Shown here: one piece after another, positions 25,005 through 36,856 of the stretch
Position numbering within the stretch: position 1 is the stretch's first letter
How the letters are laid out: every line of letters begins with the position of its first letter
Assembly: GCA_023105745.1 (NCBI GenBank)
Contig: JALGQZ010000009.1
Span: 15,920,564-15,984,563, forward strand
DNA: 64,000 nucleotides
From: Austropuccinia psidii
Lineage: Eukaryota; Basidiomycota; Pucciniomycetes; Pucciniales; Sphaerophragmiaceae
Direction: 5' to 3'
The notes under the pieces: model-generated
Database searches by the model: none
What the model was told of the DNA's origin: nothing
What the model saw: the letters and a program-made list of their open reading frames with translations, nothing else
Translations under genes and position numbers: made by a program

Positions 25005-25249
25005 GACCCAGTTTTGAGTGAAATTTCATTTATAAGGCTATCAATTGAAGAAACAACAAAGAAAAATCAATAATTAATCAATCATAATAGAGGAATTCAG
25101 AAATAAAATGCATTTAAATTCATAAATATGTATAATCCCATAAGCAAATCCTGGATGAATGGTCCATTTGATTACAATAATAACAATAAAATAAGGAAAA
25201 GAAAAAGACAAGCTAGCAAGAATGTTGAAGTTACCAGTAAAAGGGGTAG
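25005..25249 (+). other. Odd junction segment before the D1 LTR
   Basis: This segment does not match the A-family gag that should lie here. It ends in a Lys/Arg-coding, purine-rich tract (AGTAAAAGGGGTAG) directly before the D1 LTR, as a 3' polypurine tract and pol C-terminus would. It may be the 3' end of a second D copy left after deletion. No gene. Confidence 0.4.
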
Positions 25250-26998
25250 TGTAACACTTAAGTTACCCTAGCTCTACTTAACCTTTGGATTACTCAGCAA
25301 TTCGGTTATTAACCTGAGGAAACTTCAATAAGGAATAAATTAAAACTGTATTAATCAACAGTCACAAGACAGAAAGAAAAGAAATCAATTAATTTATGCA
25401 AGGAAAATCCATCAAAACCCTTAAATTACACAGCATATCTGTGGAAATACAACCACAGCCACCTGATAAGCCAGTAAATATAAATTAAAAACAAAATTAA
25501 GTTAGATAAAGAAAAATTAAATCTCATACAGTACAAACAGAATCCCCACAATACACCGCACTCCCAACCTACAGTTCAAACAGCTCACAGACATATGGTG
25601 CAATAGCTGTACAAAATCACCTCATCCCCCCAGAAAAGGTGCAATATCTTGACAAAATGTCACAATTTGGATATCTCTCACCAGCCAAATCCCGTCAAGG
25701 CTGTGCATAATAATCTTAGAGTTTAATCAAAATATAAGTAAAGTCCCAGAAATGGTGCAATAACTGTACAAAGTCATCTCAGACCACCAACAATGGTGCA
25801 ACAAGCCAAACAAATGGTGAAATACCTTCAAGAAATGACACCATTTCAACAATTCCTCACCAGCAAAAACATCTCAGATTATATAATCATACATAAAAAT
25901 GGTGCAATCAACCAAACAAATGATATCTCACCACTATAAAGAATTATCCCAGCCAAAAGAAGTGGAAAAATTCTAAGTCCCTTGTTTTTGAGTGCCTCTA
26001 TGGAGGGCCCAAAGAATATAAGTAAAGGTCCTATCTCCCTCATTTTCTCCTCTTCTCCCCATGAATGAAATCAATTATATACCAAGAAGGAGAATAATTA
26101 TTCATCCCTCACTAGTAGTTGAATCTAGTATTATTATTTAAATGGAAATTATATACCAAGAAGGATAATAATTCATCCATCCCTCACTATTAGGATAATA
26201 CAGTTATTTTATTAAAGGTATTATACATTTATAAGTTTAATTCATAGTGATTTCTAATTAATAGTAGTTAACAGAAGGTCTACTTTATATTATTAATACA
26301 CCCTATGTTTAAATTATTAGTCTTATAATTATAATAATATCAATAATACTCATAGTATTGAGTTTACCCACATAACCTTTACATTATAAAGTAAAGATAT
26401 TCTTATTGTATCTTCATATTAAAAAAAACAAATTTACAAATAAATATTTTTATATAAAAAGCCTACCCTTATTTTATATTATATCACTCATATATTTAAC
26501 AAACATCCACTCTATATTGAAAAAGATCTTACCAATAAATTCTTAAAGGTCTTATTACTATATTTTATTAACAATTAACCTCTCAAACCATTAAGTATTG
26601 TAACATATTTAACATCACATTGAACTTACCCCTTAAGATATATATTAGTACTATTATATTAAGTCAAACTCTTATACTATTAAGGTCTTACCCTTAAAAT
26701 AATCTTATATTATTATTTGAAAATTATATCTTATACTTCTTTAACTTATAAGTTACTTATCTGATTATTGAACAGGTCTGATAAAGACTGCTGAAAAGTA
26801 TTCTCTAGTTGTAAAGCCACAATCTTTAATATTTATTTTTGAGCTTTGTAGGAAGATTTTTTAGTATATTCAGAGGGGCAGGTAAAGCACCATTAGCACC
26901 CTTGGTTACAGGATTATTTCAAAAATTTGAAACTGTTTACCTGTGATTTCCCCCTCAAGGACTGTCTTATCCAATCTCACACTAAAAAGAGTTCCACA
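25250..26998 (+). repeat. 5' LTR of D1
   Basis: 1749 bp, TGTAACAC to TTCCACA, matching 36857-38548 apart from the first 75 bp, which lie in the gap. Contains several diverged copies of ATGGTGCAATARCTGTACAA between about 25593 and 25925. Confidence 0.92.
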
Positions 26999-27000
26999 TC

Positions 27001-27018
27001 TGGTGTCCCAACAGTGGC
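27001..27018 (+). promoter_or_regulatory. tRNA primer-binding site of D1
   Basis: TGGTGTCCCAACAGTGGC starts two bases after the LTR end. This is an 18-nt site beginning TGG (complement of CCA), as expected for a tRNA primer. It differs from the A and C sites. Confidence 0.75.
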
Positions 27019-27221
27019 TTTTCAGCTTCAACATTCAATAATCAGTCAATCATCAATTCAGCAGATAATCAAACCAACCTACCTCACAAAAAAATATCAT
27101 TTATCATAAATTAAACAGAAGCACATTCATAAAATCTGGAATCTGGAAATAAATCCCACTATAAATAATCATCACCATCACAATCCTCAAATCAATCATA
27201 TCATTTTTATTATCCAGTAAA

Positions 27222-30076
27222 AGAAGGAACACCAGAAAATCAAACACCCAAGGATATTGATTTACTAATTGCAACACCAAGAACAGAACAGAAGGAAAAG
27301 GAAGAATTAAGGAGATTTTTGTTCAATTTAATTCAAGAAGAAAAGAAAAACAAGAGAAGTACAAAAGAACTCAAAGGATCGGTTTATCAAGTAGAAATGA
27401 ATCAACAATCAACATTTGACTTACTACCATTACCTGAAGATACTGTAGAAGGACAGTATGCAGAAGAAAGTGAAGAGGAAGATCAAACAGTACAAATACA
27501 AAGTCTTATGAAAGAAATGCAAGATATATTGTTAACACAAAGCAAAAAGAAAGTTAAAAGAAGGGAAAAAACATCTTACACACCTGGAGCTAGTCCAAGT
27601 GAACCCAAATTACCAAGGAATTTTAGGCCTGAAGACTCACCAATATCACCTACACCTGGTTCTAGAGCAACCTCTACTCCAGTCACAGAACCAAGAACTC
27701 AAAATATTCCAAGGAGAGTTTTTGTGACTACACCTAATAATCCAAGTCCATTACAGCAGAAAGGTCTAAGACAAGAAAGACCTGTAGTCAAAGCTAAAGC
27801 AAAAGATTACAATCTAAATTTTGATGGAGAAGAAGTAGAGAAATTTATCAGGAAAGTGGAAAGAATAGCTCAAATTGAAGGAGTAACAGATGAAGACCTA
27901 GCAATGCAAATGGCATTTTGGACTACAGAACCAAGAAATAGCGATGCAATTGAAGCTATGCCAGGTTATGAAGAAGGAAATTGGACACAGCTTAAGAAAG
28001 ATCTTAGAATAAAATGGGGCAGAGTTGAACCTGAAAGAAGATACAGAAAAGACTCACTCATTAAGCTTTTTAATGATACTCAAGAAGATGGAGGAATTTG
28101 TAGTCTATCACAATATAAGAAATTTATGGGAGAATATGAAACTATTGTTACTTACTTATTGAGATACAGGTATATTACTCAAGATAACATGTTCCATGAA
28201 GATTTATTTGACTGCCTCTCAGCTGATATTAAAGGAGCCATAAGTAAGGAAATGATTAAAGATAATGTCATGGCTAGAGCTGAAGATGGAGGATACCTTA
28301 TACCACCTATGAAGATCCTCAAGAAGTACATTGAACAAGAATTGGAAGCCAGAATATTAGTAACAAAAGATTCTCATCATCAAGAGATACAGGAAGGAAT
28401 GTTACTGAAAATAAAAAGAATGTTCACTTCAAGGAAGAGGCTTTTCCAGGAATGAATGAAGCTTTTAATAAGATGAAGGAAATTACTGAATCCCTCAAAG
28501 TACAAAAAATGGAAACTAGAAAGCAGGCACAAGAGGAAAATGAAGATTTCAAGAAATTTATGACTCAACTGGAAGAATTGAAAAGTATATCCAAACCTCA
28601 AATGGGAGGGGTTACCAATAATAAATTCAATAATCCACAGTTCAAGCCAAGAAATGATTTACCTCCATTCTCACAAAGGCATGTTCCCTATTCACTGGCA
28701 CAAAACATATCAAAAACTTATTTCCAATGTTATTACTGTCTTGAGGAAGGACGTTCAGTGAATAGATGTAACTACCTCTTTGATAATCAAAATAAGAAAA
28801 GGGTCAGCAGACAAGGAGGTGTATTTTTATTTCCCAATTGGCAAAGAGTTCCAACTGATGGTAAAATAGCTCCAAAGAAGTTAGCTGAAGATTTTGCAAA
28901 AGAGCAAGAAGAACTCACAAAGCAAATGAAAGAAGATGAAGCTAAAGAAGCACTACCCAAACCTCATCAAATGGGCATAATACAATTAAGGAAAGATGAT
29001 AGTGCAACTGCTATAGCCAAAGTTGAAAACTGGGGAAGCTGGCAACCACCAACTATTTCATCAGCCAATGAGCCATTTTTGAATAATTATGGATTAAGAA
29101 ATACTAAAGAAAGAAACTCAAGAGCAGAAAATACCAATCAAGATGATTTAAGATCACATTCAAAAGTGAAAACACCAATAAACAAAATACCAAATATACC
29201 TGGAGCTTATATTGAAGATGAGAAAAAGGAGGAAGAGAAAGCAATTATTTCAACTAAATATAAGAAGCCTCAACTGGTAAAAAATGCAAAAGAAATACTT
29301 CCACAGGCACCTAAAATTGATCAAACTGAAAATACTCAGGAATTAATCAAGAAATTCAATGAAAGGAAAATCATAAAAGAGGAGAAATTAGATATTAAAG
29401 AGATTATGGCACAAATTATCAAAAGGGTATTGGATAAGAAAATAAATCTTACCTTGGAACAAATTTTAGTCATGTCACAAAAGTATTTTAATCAATTAAA
29501 GAACCTGTCAGAGGAAGAGAAAAAATCTATTAACTCAATTGATACAAAGGTAATTCAAACCAAACTCATAAATCATCATCTGGGTAATTATGAACAGCAA
29601 AAGTTACATTATGCCTGTCCATTGGGATTTATGAAAGTATATTTGGGAGAAGAAGGTCATGAAATAATCGCTTTAGTTGATACAGGATCAGAATTGAATA
29701 TAATACCAAAAGATTCAGCAATCAAAGCAGGACTTACCACAAGATGCCTTAACATGAATTTAAGGGGAATTAGTTGGCATTGTACCTCAATAGTTGGAGT
29801 AGCAGAATTTACCCCAATCACTTTAGTTACTGGGGAAGAAAGAAATATACATCTTTTTGTAGCAAGAGGAGCAGTTCACACAGTATTGCGAAGGCCTTCC
29901 TTGCAGATAATAACATAAGACTGGACTTTTCTCAACAAAAAGGGGAAATATTTGGTTACATAGAGGCAGATGGAAGAAGACTTTTCTTACCAATTTGTTC
30001 ACCACAGAAAGTAGGATGGAGAGAAGAGCCACCAGCAGGAATGGAAACATGTGCAGTTTCTCAATTGGAATATTAG
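27222..30076 (+). pseudogene. gag-pol: D1 gag and aspartic protease
   Basis: Basidiomycete-type Ty3/gypsy Gag. Seen in order: an acidic N-terminus, a Pro/Ser/Thr linker, and a capsid domain (NFDGEEVEKFIRKVERIAQ, AMPGYEEGNW, IKWGRVEPERRY, LKKYIEQELEA; 27800-28360). A knuckle CYYCLEEG...C follows near 28730, with Arg where the His is expected. The protease carries LVDTGSELNIIP (about 29677). Frameshifts lie near 28390, where the frame ending at 28455 hands over to one ending at 29918, and near 29890; an in-frame TAG is at 30074-30076. The natural start is unclear: the frame is open from about 27222, and the first ATG is at 27397. An AG preceded by a pyrimidine-rich run at 27221 could be a splice acceptor. 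The product as it stands is broken. Confidence 0.85.
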
Positions 30077-31816
30077 AAAGAATTAGCAAAAGAGAATGAA
30101 ACAAGCCACAAAAACCAAGAAAAATTTGAGGAAAACTCTCATCAAGTACTTGATAGTGAAGAAGTGAAGGATTCCAAAGACAAAGTGAAAATTAATGAGG
30201 AATTAGCTCCAATCAATACAGAAGATTTCAATTTAAAGCTTAAAGAAGAAAACTCTCCAGGAATTTTAGCCTCAAGAAAAGAAAATGGAAATACTTGTAG
30301 CCAAATATCTCAAGCCATCAAAAGCTATAGCTTCAAGAATACTGAAGACATCAAAAGAAAAACATTAACAAAGCTTATCTCACCTATTAAAGCTTTGAGG
30401 TCCCTTTCAAAGGTAATATTTAAGAATAATTGGAAGTCAAGTATAAAGCCAGTTGTAACAATAGTTAGTGTCACCTCAGACTCTAAAGGTTTAAGCTCTC
30501 AAATTGATAAATCAGCACTCAACTCATTAAAAGAAGTTTACCTCAAATATAACATTTCCAAAAAGAAGGACATTACTACTCAAAACCACCTCAAAATTCA
30601 GGAGGAAAATATTGATATAATTCTAAAATCTGAAGAATATGCAAGTCTAAATGAAATTTTGAATGATACTATTGAAAATTCACACCATAATAAAAATACT
30701 TATCCTCAAGAAATTTCAATATCTAATGAAGGAGCAAGTAAGACAATTAATAAACATAATTTTCATCAAAGAGCTACACAAAAAATTAAATTTAATAATT
30801 TTGAGAAGTCACAAATCTCTTTTCCCTCAAATTTTGAAAACATTGACCTTAGAATTCTGATGGAAGGAATTAGTGGTGAGAATAAATCATACCCTTCTAT
30901 GGAGAATAATGATCCAAGAATTATTAGAGAAGAATTAGACTTTGAAAAAACAATTGAAAACCCCATAGGGGGAAATGACCAAAATCAAGCAAAAGATATA
31001 CCTTTTTGTTTAGAAGGAGAACCTTTAGAAATGGAGTTCCCTTGTTTTAGCTCAACAAGAAAAGATATAGAATGCAGTTTCAGTACAGTTCAGAATATCA
31101 ATGAAGCTAACATGGATGAGTCAACATACCAAAATTCAATCAATTCACTGTCACAAATTGACATTCAACAGGAATTAAATCAACAAAAAGCCTTACCCCC
31201 TGAGGAAAAATCCTCTGGGGAAGCTTATAATAACTTTAATATTGAAAAAGAAATTAATTCAAAATTCAAAAAACTTAAATCAATCAGGGACAATTCCATA
31301 AATGAGCTCATAAAAAATACCATACACTCACCAAATAGCTTAGAAAAACATCTTTCTGAATCAGAATATGAGAATGAAGCAGGATTTTTGTGTAAATTAG
31401 AAATAAAAGAAGAAGCTGAAGATGAACATAAATTTATACTTACTGAAGATGAATTCCCTTTGAATGTTTATACAAATTGGCAACCTCTTAGAAATGCCAA
31501 TCTTGTGGATTACAATAATAATAATCCTAGGAACGACTATGAATGTGCAAAGCAACATGTCAAGTGTTTGGAAGATAGTAGTAAACTAAAGAATAATAAA
31601 TTAGAGAGAATCAAAGATAAAAGTAGTAAAAAGAAGAAGACTAAGGAAGAAAAGGAATATTTTTGGATTACTCAGAATGAAAAGATATGCCCAAGTTCGC
31701 AAGCCCGTTTGGCAAGGCAATATCAAATTTCAACACAAAAAGAGGATTGGACAAACAATAGAAATAGAAATGAAAATATTATCTGGTATTACTTTAATGA
31801 GAATGAAGATATTTAA
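30077..31816 (+). CDS. D1 long Asn/Lys/Glu/Ser-rich ORF, unidentified
   Basis: About 580 codons in the same frame as the end of the protease, separated from it only by the TAG at 30074-30076; the longest ATG-started part is 30164-31816 (550 residues). It occupies the place where the linker and RT of Ty3/gypsy elements should be, yet has no RT, RNase H or integrase motif. It is low-complexity and highly charged, and ends in KSSKKKKTKEEKEYFWITQ and TNNRNRNENIIWYYF. Being open over 1.6 kb in such AT-rich DNA suggests past selection. No signal peptide or membrane segment seen. It could be an extended Pol linker, an env-position protein or captured sequence. Function unknown. Confidence 0.6.
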   Translation, partial: KELAKENETSHKNQEKFEENSHQVLDSEEVKDSKDKVKINEELAPINTEDFNLKLKEENSPGILASRKENGNTCSQISQAIKSYSFKNTEDIKRKTLTKLISPIKALRSLSKVIFKNNWKSSIKPVVTIVSVTSDSKGLSSQIDKSALNSLKEVYLKYNISKKKDITTQNHLKIQEENIDIILKSEEYASLNEILNDTIENSHHNKNTYPQEISISNEGASKTINKHNFHQRATQKIKFNNFEKSQISFPSNFENIDLRILMEGISGENKSYPSMENNDPRIIREELDFEKTIENPIGGNDQNQAKDIPFCLEGEPLEMEFPCFSSTRKDIECSFSTVQNINEANMDESTYQNSINSLSQIDIQQELNQQKALPPEEKSSGEAYNNFNIEKEINSKFKKLKSIRDNSINELIKNTIHSPNSLEKHLSESEYENEAGFLCKLEIKEEAEDEHKFILTEDEFPLNVYTNWQPLRNANLVDYNNNNPRNDYECAKQHVKCLEDSSKLKNNKLERIKDKSSKKKKTKEEKEYFWITQNEKICPSSQARLARQYQISTQKEDWTNNRNRNENIIWYYFNENEDI

Positions 31817-33799
31817 GATCAATATCTCAATGAAGAAAGAAGAAATGAGCTTACAGCTAAGAAGGCCAAATTCAAGAATATGCTTGACAACCAATTTTCA
31901 CATTATCAATGATTTTTTTATTATAATAAAACATTTTACTCTTATTATCTCATGGATTTTAGTTTTATTTCAGTCTCAAATATCTATAAAAAATCTAGAA
32001 AAATAATAATATAAAGATATAGAAATATAATATATATATATATAAGAGTTTCAAGTGTATCAGTATAATATTTCTATGTTTGTTTTATGTATTATGAAAA
32101 AAATTATTTAAAAAATTAGGGTGGGTGTCTATTTCTTAAATCCATCCTTTATGATTTAAGTTTTTGGGATGAAATTCTGGGGAATTTCAATTTTACTCTA
32201 TAATTTTATCCTCATCAATATTCAATATAATCAATAATATCAGCTTATTCAAGAGCTCAAATCAAGGTGAAAAATCAAAGAAACAATTTAAGAATATATA
32301 TCTGAAAGCTATAAAGGCATATAATACAAAATAAATTCAGAAGAAGATACAAATATGGCCAAAAAACACACGGCCTCACAACACACATAGAAAGAGGGGT
32401 GACCAGTTTTGTTTATGGTTATTTTTTATTCAAATTATATTTTTTATTGGTTCATTTTTTTCAGAAATTACTAGTCACCCCCCTTGCTTACAAGGGCAAT
32501 TTTGAAAATAATCAACATAATAAAACAGGATTAAAATAACAATAAGAGTTTATAAAAACAAGCATTAAAAGGATCAAAGTCATCCAGGAAAATCAATAAG
32601 ATATCTCAAGAAATCTTATTAGTTTTAATTTCTTCAAATAATAATTATATCATAATAATAAAATAAAGAATATATAATCAAAGGTATAACTGGCCAGGTT
32701 AAACCTAAATCAAAATATTTCCTTATACAATGATTTCTATTTTCAATTAATTTACTTTGAATATTAACAAAGTATATTGTAAGAGATACAAAAATTATCT
32801 TTTTTTGGGGATAAGGGAGAAAAAGACCTCCTTTTATATTAAAGGTGGAGCAAGTTTCTTCCATACACAGTTTAGCCCTCAAGCAATTTATATACTGAAA
32901 TCTATGCAAACTCAAAATATACATATTATCAACCATTTCACCCCATTTAGAATTTAATTCAAAAAACAATTTGCATAGATTAAATCAATAATATATTGAT
33001 TGGATTGACCAAACAAATCAAGCTTTAATTCAAAAGAAATTCAGAATCCTAATTAATTTGATTTTATATTATTTGGTCAAATTACAGTTTAACCCCACTC
33101 CAAATTTAATTAAAAAAATTGCACAAATTAAATCAACCTTATATTGATTGATTTTCAAGATTCAATTAAACTTCAATTTTAATTTTATGAAATAAATTTA
33201 ATTAGTTTCATCTCACGTTATTTGGTTGAATTTATTTCTCAACTCCACTCAATGAAAATCAATTGAATGTAGTTAATTTATATATTTACTTTAATGACTT
33301 ACAGGTGTTCATTAGTTAAAAAAATAATGATGGCGGATATTCCAACTTCTATATATTAAGAAAAAGTGTAATTAAAAGTTTCTCGCAAGCGCTCACAAGG
33401 CATTATGCTTATTGATTCTAAATTTATTTATTTATTTCAGATGTCTTCTTTTAATAAAAATACTAATAAAAATAAAATGAAATAAAATAAAATAATAAAA
33501 AAAAACATCATAGGAGCAAGGCAAAACAACTGCTGAGAACTACTATAAATTAAGCAATTACATTTTTTTTGCTTTTTGTTTATTTTCTCTTTTTTTAGGT
33601 TCTACACTAAAAAAAAGTGTTAGAATTGGTCATGAAGAATATGACAATAAGTAGTAGTCTTACCAAAATAGTTTGGTTCAGGGGTTAATATTTGTTTACT
33701 CTTCAACGTCATTCTTGTCATCAAAGGTACTAATGAGGATATCAAACCACATTGATAAATAAATAGAAAAAATGGTATAAATAATTAAATAAATAAAAC
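31817..33799. other. AT-rich non-coding part of D1
   Basis: No convincing coding sequence. Contains short purine/pyrimidine stretches (AAAGAGGGGTGACC near 32391; CACCCCCCTTGC near 32478) and TA-rich runs (32030-32045). No RT or integrase motif in any frame that I could read. Confidence 0.55.
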
Positions 33800-34815
33800 T
33801 CACTCCTCCAATTCATTTAACACCTCTACTAAGGCTTGCAAGGAAGCTCAAAGACCAGATAAGGATCTGTAATCACCCACATTATTGCGATGGTTTTGGA
33901 CGTAATCGTAAAAATTGCGGCAATAGTGGCGGAATAAACAATTGAAGACATTGAAGAGGTGTCATAACTCAGAGGGAGGATTGGAGTCCATCATGGCGGA
34001 AATGGATATGCTGTCAAGCGTCGGATTGTTGAAGGAGGTTGCAGCCAGTTGGGAAATTGAAGGTTCAACCAATGCTGGAGGAGAGTAATGGCTGTTGGTC
34101 ATGGGCCAAGCAAGGGTGGATCCAGAGAAAGACGTAATGGTGGTAGGTGGAGAAATACTGGGTGTGTTTGCGTTTGGATTGGTGTTTTGGATGCAGTGAA
34201 TAGTATATCAATAACCACCGTTGAGGATAGATATAACTTTGCGACCATTTTTGTTGATATAAATAGATAGGGCAAAGGAGGTCATTTTTCTTATTAGTTC
34301 TTTTTTTAAAAAAATATATATAAATAGAATAACAATAATGATAACATAGAAAGAATGGAAGGAAATAAAGGAGGGAATCATTAATGTCAAACCAAAGACA
34401 TACCAAAATCACCTTATTCTCCTGTCTATCAAACTCCAAGGCTGTCCACTGCAATTGCACAGTTTGACTGGTCCTTTGGGGAAAACTAAAAATAAATAAA
34501 TGAAGAAAAAAAGAAGACCAAGTAACAAAGGATAATAAAGGACAAATATCAGCTGTAGCTAATGCAGTAAATGGAGATAGAAAAGCAGAAAAAAGAAGTA
34601 GTGACTCACCTAGATGAAATCAATTGTCGACTGGAAAAAAAAATGCCGAAATGGCGTAACATTAAGGATGGCCATGGAAAATGGAAGACAGATGAAGGGA
34701 AAGATAACAGCCAAAGCGTGGCTAATTGTGGTTCAAGTGGCATCAAAGGGAATTTGAGCGATAACTTGATTGGAGGAAAGCAAGCAACAAGAGAAAAACT
34801 AAGACAAACAAACAA
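33800..34815 (-). pseudogene. Antisense intron-containing remnant of an unidentified gene
   Basis: The minus strand here is less AT-rich and reads like a broken multi-exon gene. One exon-like open stretch ends TCTAG/GTGAGT at 34610/34609. A 124-nt intron ends TTTTTAG. The next exon, 34485-34404, reads TVQLQWTALEFDRQENK in matching phase and ends at GTATGT (34403). Further down is SISPPTTITSFSGSTLAWPM (34190-34090) and a C-terminus with YDYVQNHRNNVGDYRSLSG and ALVEVLNELEE before TGA at 33800-33802. Stops and shifts interrupt it. I do not recognise the family. It lies between the D1 LTRs, opposite to the element's transcription. Confidence 0.5.
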
Positions 34816-35639
34816 GCAGAGGCACAGAACTATATATATATCTATATATAAACCTAATCAAAAGTAAAATAGAATAAAATATATATAATTAGATATACAA
34901 TTAAAATATATAAAAAATAAGAAAATGTATAATAAAATAATTAAAAGAGTAGAGAAGAAAAAGAAAACCGCGGCAAGTGGAGATCAGAAGTACATCTAGT
35001 TAGCTTTGAAGTATTTACACCCAGCTACTTCAAAAAGAAATTAAAATCACAGTAAAATATATATTTATAATTTTGAATCAAGATTAAACATGCCACTTCA
35101 AGAAATTTATTCACATTGCTTATTTAAATAAAGAATAAATAAATTAATGAATGAAATAAAAGAAATAAACAATTAAAAAAAATAACAATAAAGACAAAAT
35201 AAAATAAAATAAAAGTATTATTAATTTAGATCTTTCAAATTTGAATTATCTATTTTTTTATAATTTAATCAAATAAAATAAAATGAAAGAATACTATTAA
35301 ATTGGTTATATTATTATTACTTTATCATATTGAATTAAATTAAAAAAAACATAAAAGCATTATATATTAAAATTCAAAAGAATTATCAGAATAGTTTAAA
35401 GTTAGGGTAAAATTATGAAATGGAGAGGGGGGTGTCAACCCTCAATAACCATATAAAAGGCCACCCACCATTAATAATAATAAATATACTAAAATAAAAA
35501 AAATTGATACAAGAGGTTTACCATGACCTCAAAGTAGTTTATTCTCAGAAGTAATTACATAATATACCTTATTGATATCCTTGTTTTAAAAATTACATTA
35601 CTTGATATCATTTTATTAGTATGTTTTATTACTTAATTA
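34816..35639. other. AT-rich non-coding part of D1, purine-tract motif
   Basis: No gene. GGAGAGGGGGGTGTCAACC near 35424-35442 looks like a polypurine tract followed by an LTR-like TGTC start, and a TATAAAAGG-like box follows at 35453, but no matching LTR end is visible. Confidence 0.4.
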
Positions 35640-36356
35640 TATTATTATTATTTTTTATTATTTTTTATTATTTTTTATTATTTTTTATTATTTTTTATTA
35701 TTTTTTATTATTTTTTATTATTTTTTATTATTTTTTATTATTTTTTATTATTTTTTATTATTTTTTTATTATTTTTTATTATTTTTTATTATTTTTTATT
35801 ATTTTTTTTATTATTTTTTATTATTTTTTATTATTTTTTATTATTTTTTATTATTTTTTTATTATTTTTTATTATTTTTTATTATTTTTTATTATTTTTT
35901 ATTATTTTTTATTATTTTTTATTATTTTTTATTATTTTTTATTATTTTTTATTATTTTTTATTATTTTTTATTATTTTTTATTATTTTTTATTATTTTTT
36001 ATTATTTTTTATTATTTTTTATTATTTTTTATTATTTTTTATTATTTTTTATTATTTTTTATTATTTTTTATTATTTTTTATTATTTTTTATTATTTTTT
36101 ATTATTTTTTATTATTTTTTATTATTTTTTATTATTTTTTATTATTTTTTTATTATTTTTTATTATTTTTTATTATTTTTTATTATTTTTTTATTATTTT
36201 TTATTATTTTTTATTATTTTTTATTATTTTTTATTATTTTTTATTATTTTTTATTTTTTTTTATTTTTTTTTATTTTTTTTTATTTTTTTTTTTATTTTT
36301 TTTTATTATTTTTTATTATTTTTTATTATTTTTTTATTATTTTTTATTATTTTTTA
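35640..36356 (+). repeat. (ATTATTTTTT)n satellite
   Basis: About 717 bp, some 70 units of a 10-bp repeat ATTATTTTTT with occasional 7-8 T variants and a late stretch of ATTTTTTTT units. It runs into the assembly gap. The long Phe/Tyr/Leu/Ile ORF across it is an artefact. Confidence 0.97.
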
Positions 36357-36856
36357 NNNNNNNNNNNNNNNNNNNNNNNNNNNNNNNNNNNNNNNNNNNN
36401 NNNNNNNNNNNNNNNNNNNNNNNNNNNNNNNNNNNNNNNNNNNNNNNNNNNNNNNNNNNNNNNNNNNNNNNNNNNNNNNNNNNNNNNNNNNNNNNNNNNN
36501 NNNNNNNNNNNNNNNNNNNNNNNNNNNNNNNNNNNNNNNNNNNNNNNNNNNNNNNNNNNNNNNNNNNNNNNNNNNNNNNNNNNNNNNNNNNNNNNNNNNN
36601 NNNNNNNNNNNNNNNNNNNNNNNNNNNNNNNNNNNNNNNNNNNNNNNNNNNNNNNNNNNNNNNNNNNNNNNNNNNNNNNNNNNNNNNNNNNNNNNNNNNN
36701 NNNNNNNNNNNNNNNNNNNNNNNNNNNNNNNNNNNNNNNNNNNNNNNNNNNNNNNNNNNNNNNNNNNNNNNNNNNNNNNNNNNNNNNNNNNNNNNNNNNN
36801 NNNNNNNNNNNNNNNNNNNNNNNNNNNNNNNNNNNNNNNNNNNNNNNNNNNNNNNN
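36357..36856. other. Assembly gap (500 N)
   Basis: Exactly 500 N, the usual placeholder for a gap of unknown size. It begins inside the satellite and ends about 75 bp into the D1 3' LTR. Confidence 0.98.

Noticed and set aside
28452..28455. ATGA overlap of two D1 ORFs, resembling coupled termination-reinitiation
   Set aside because: Gag similarity continues across the junction in the second frame from about 28395, so this is a simple frameshift inside one gag.
35424..35442. Polypurine tract followed by TGTCAACC as a further LTR start
   Set aside because: No matching LTR end, primer site or second copy seen.
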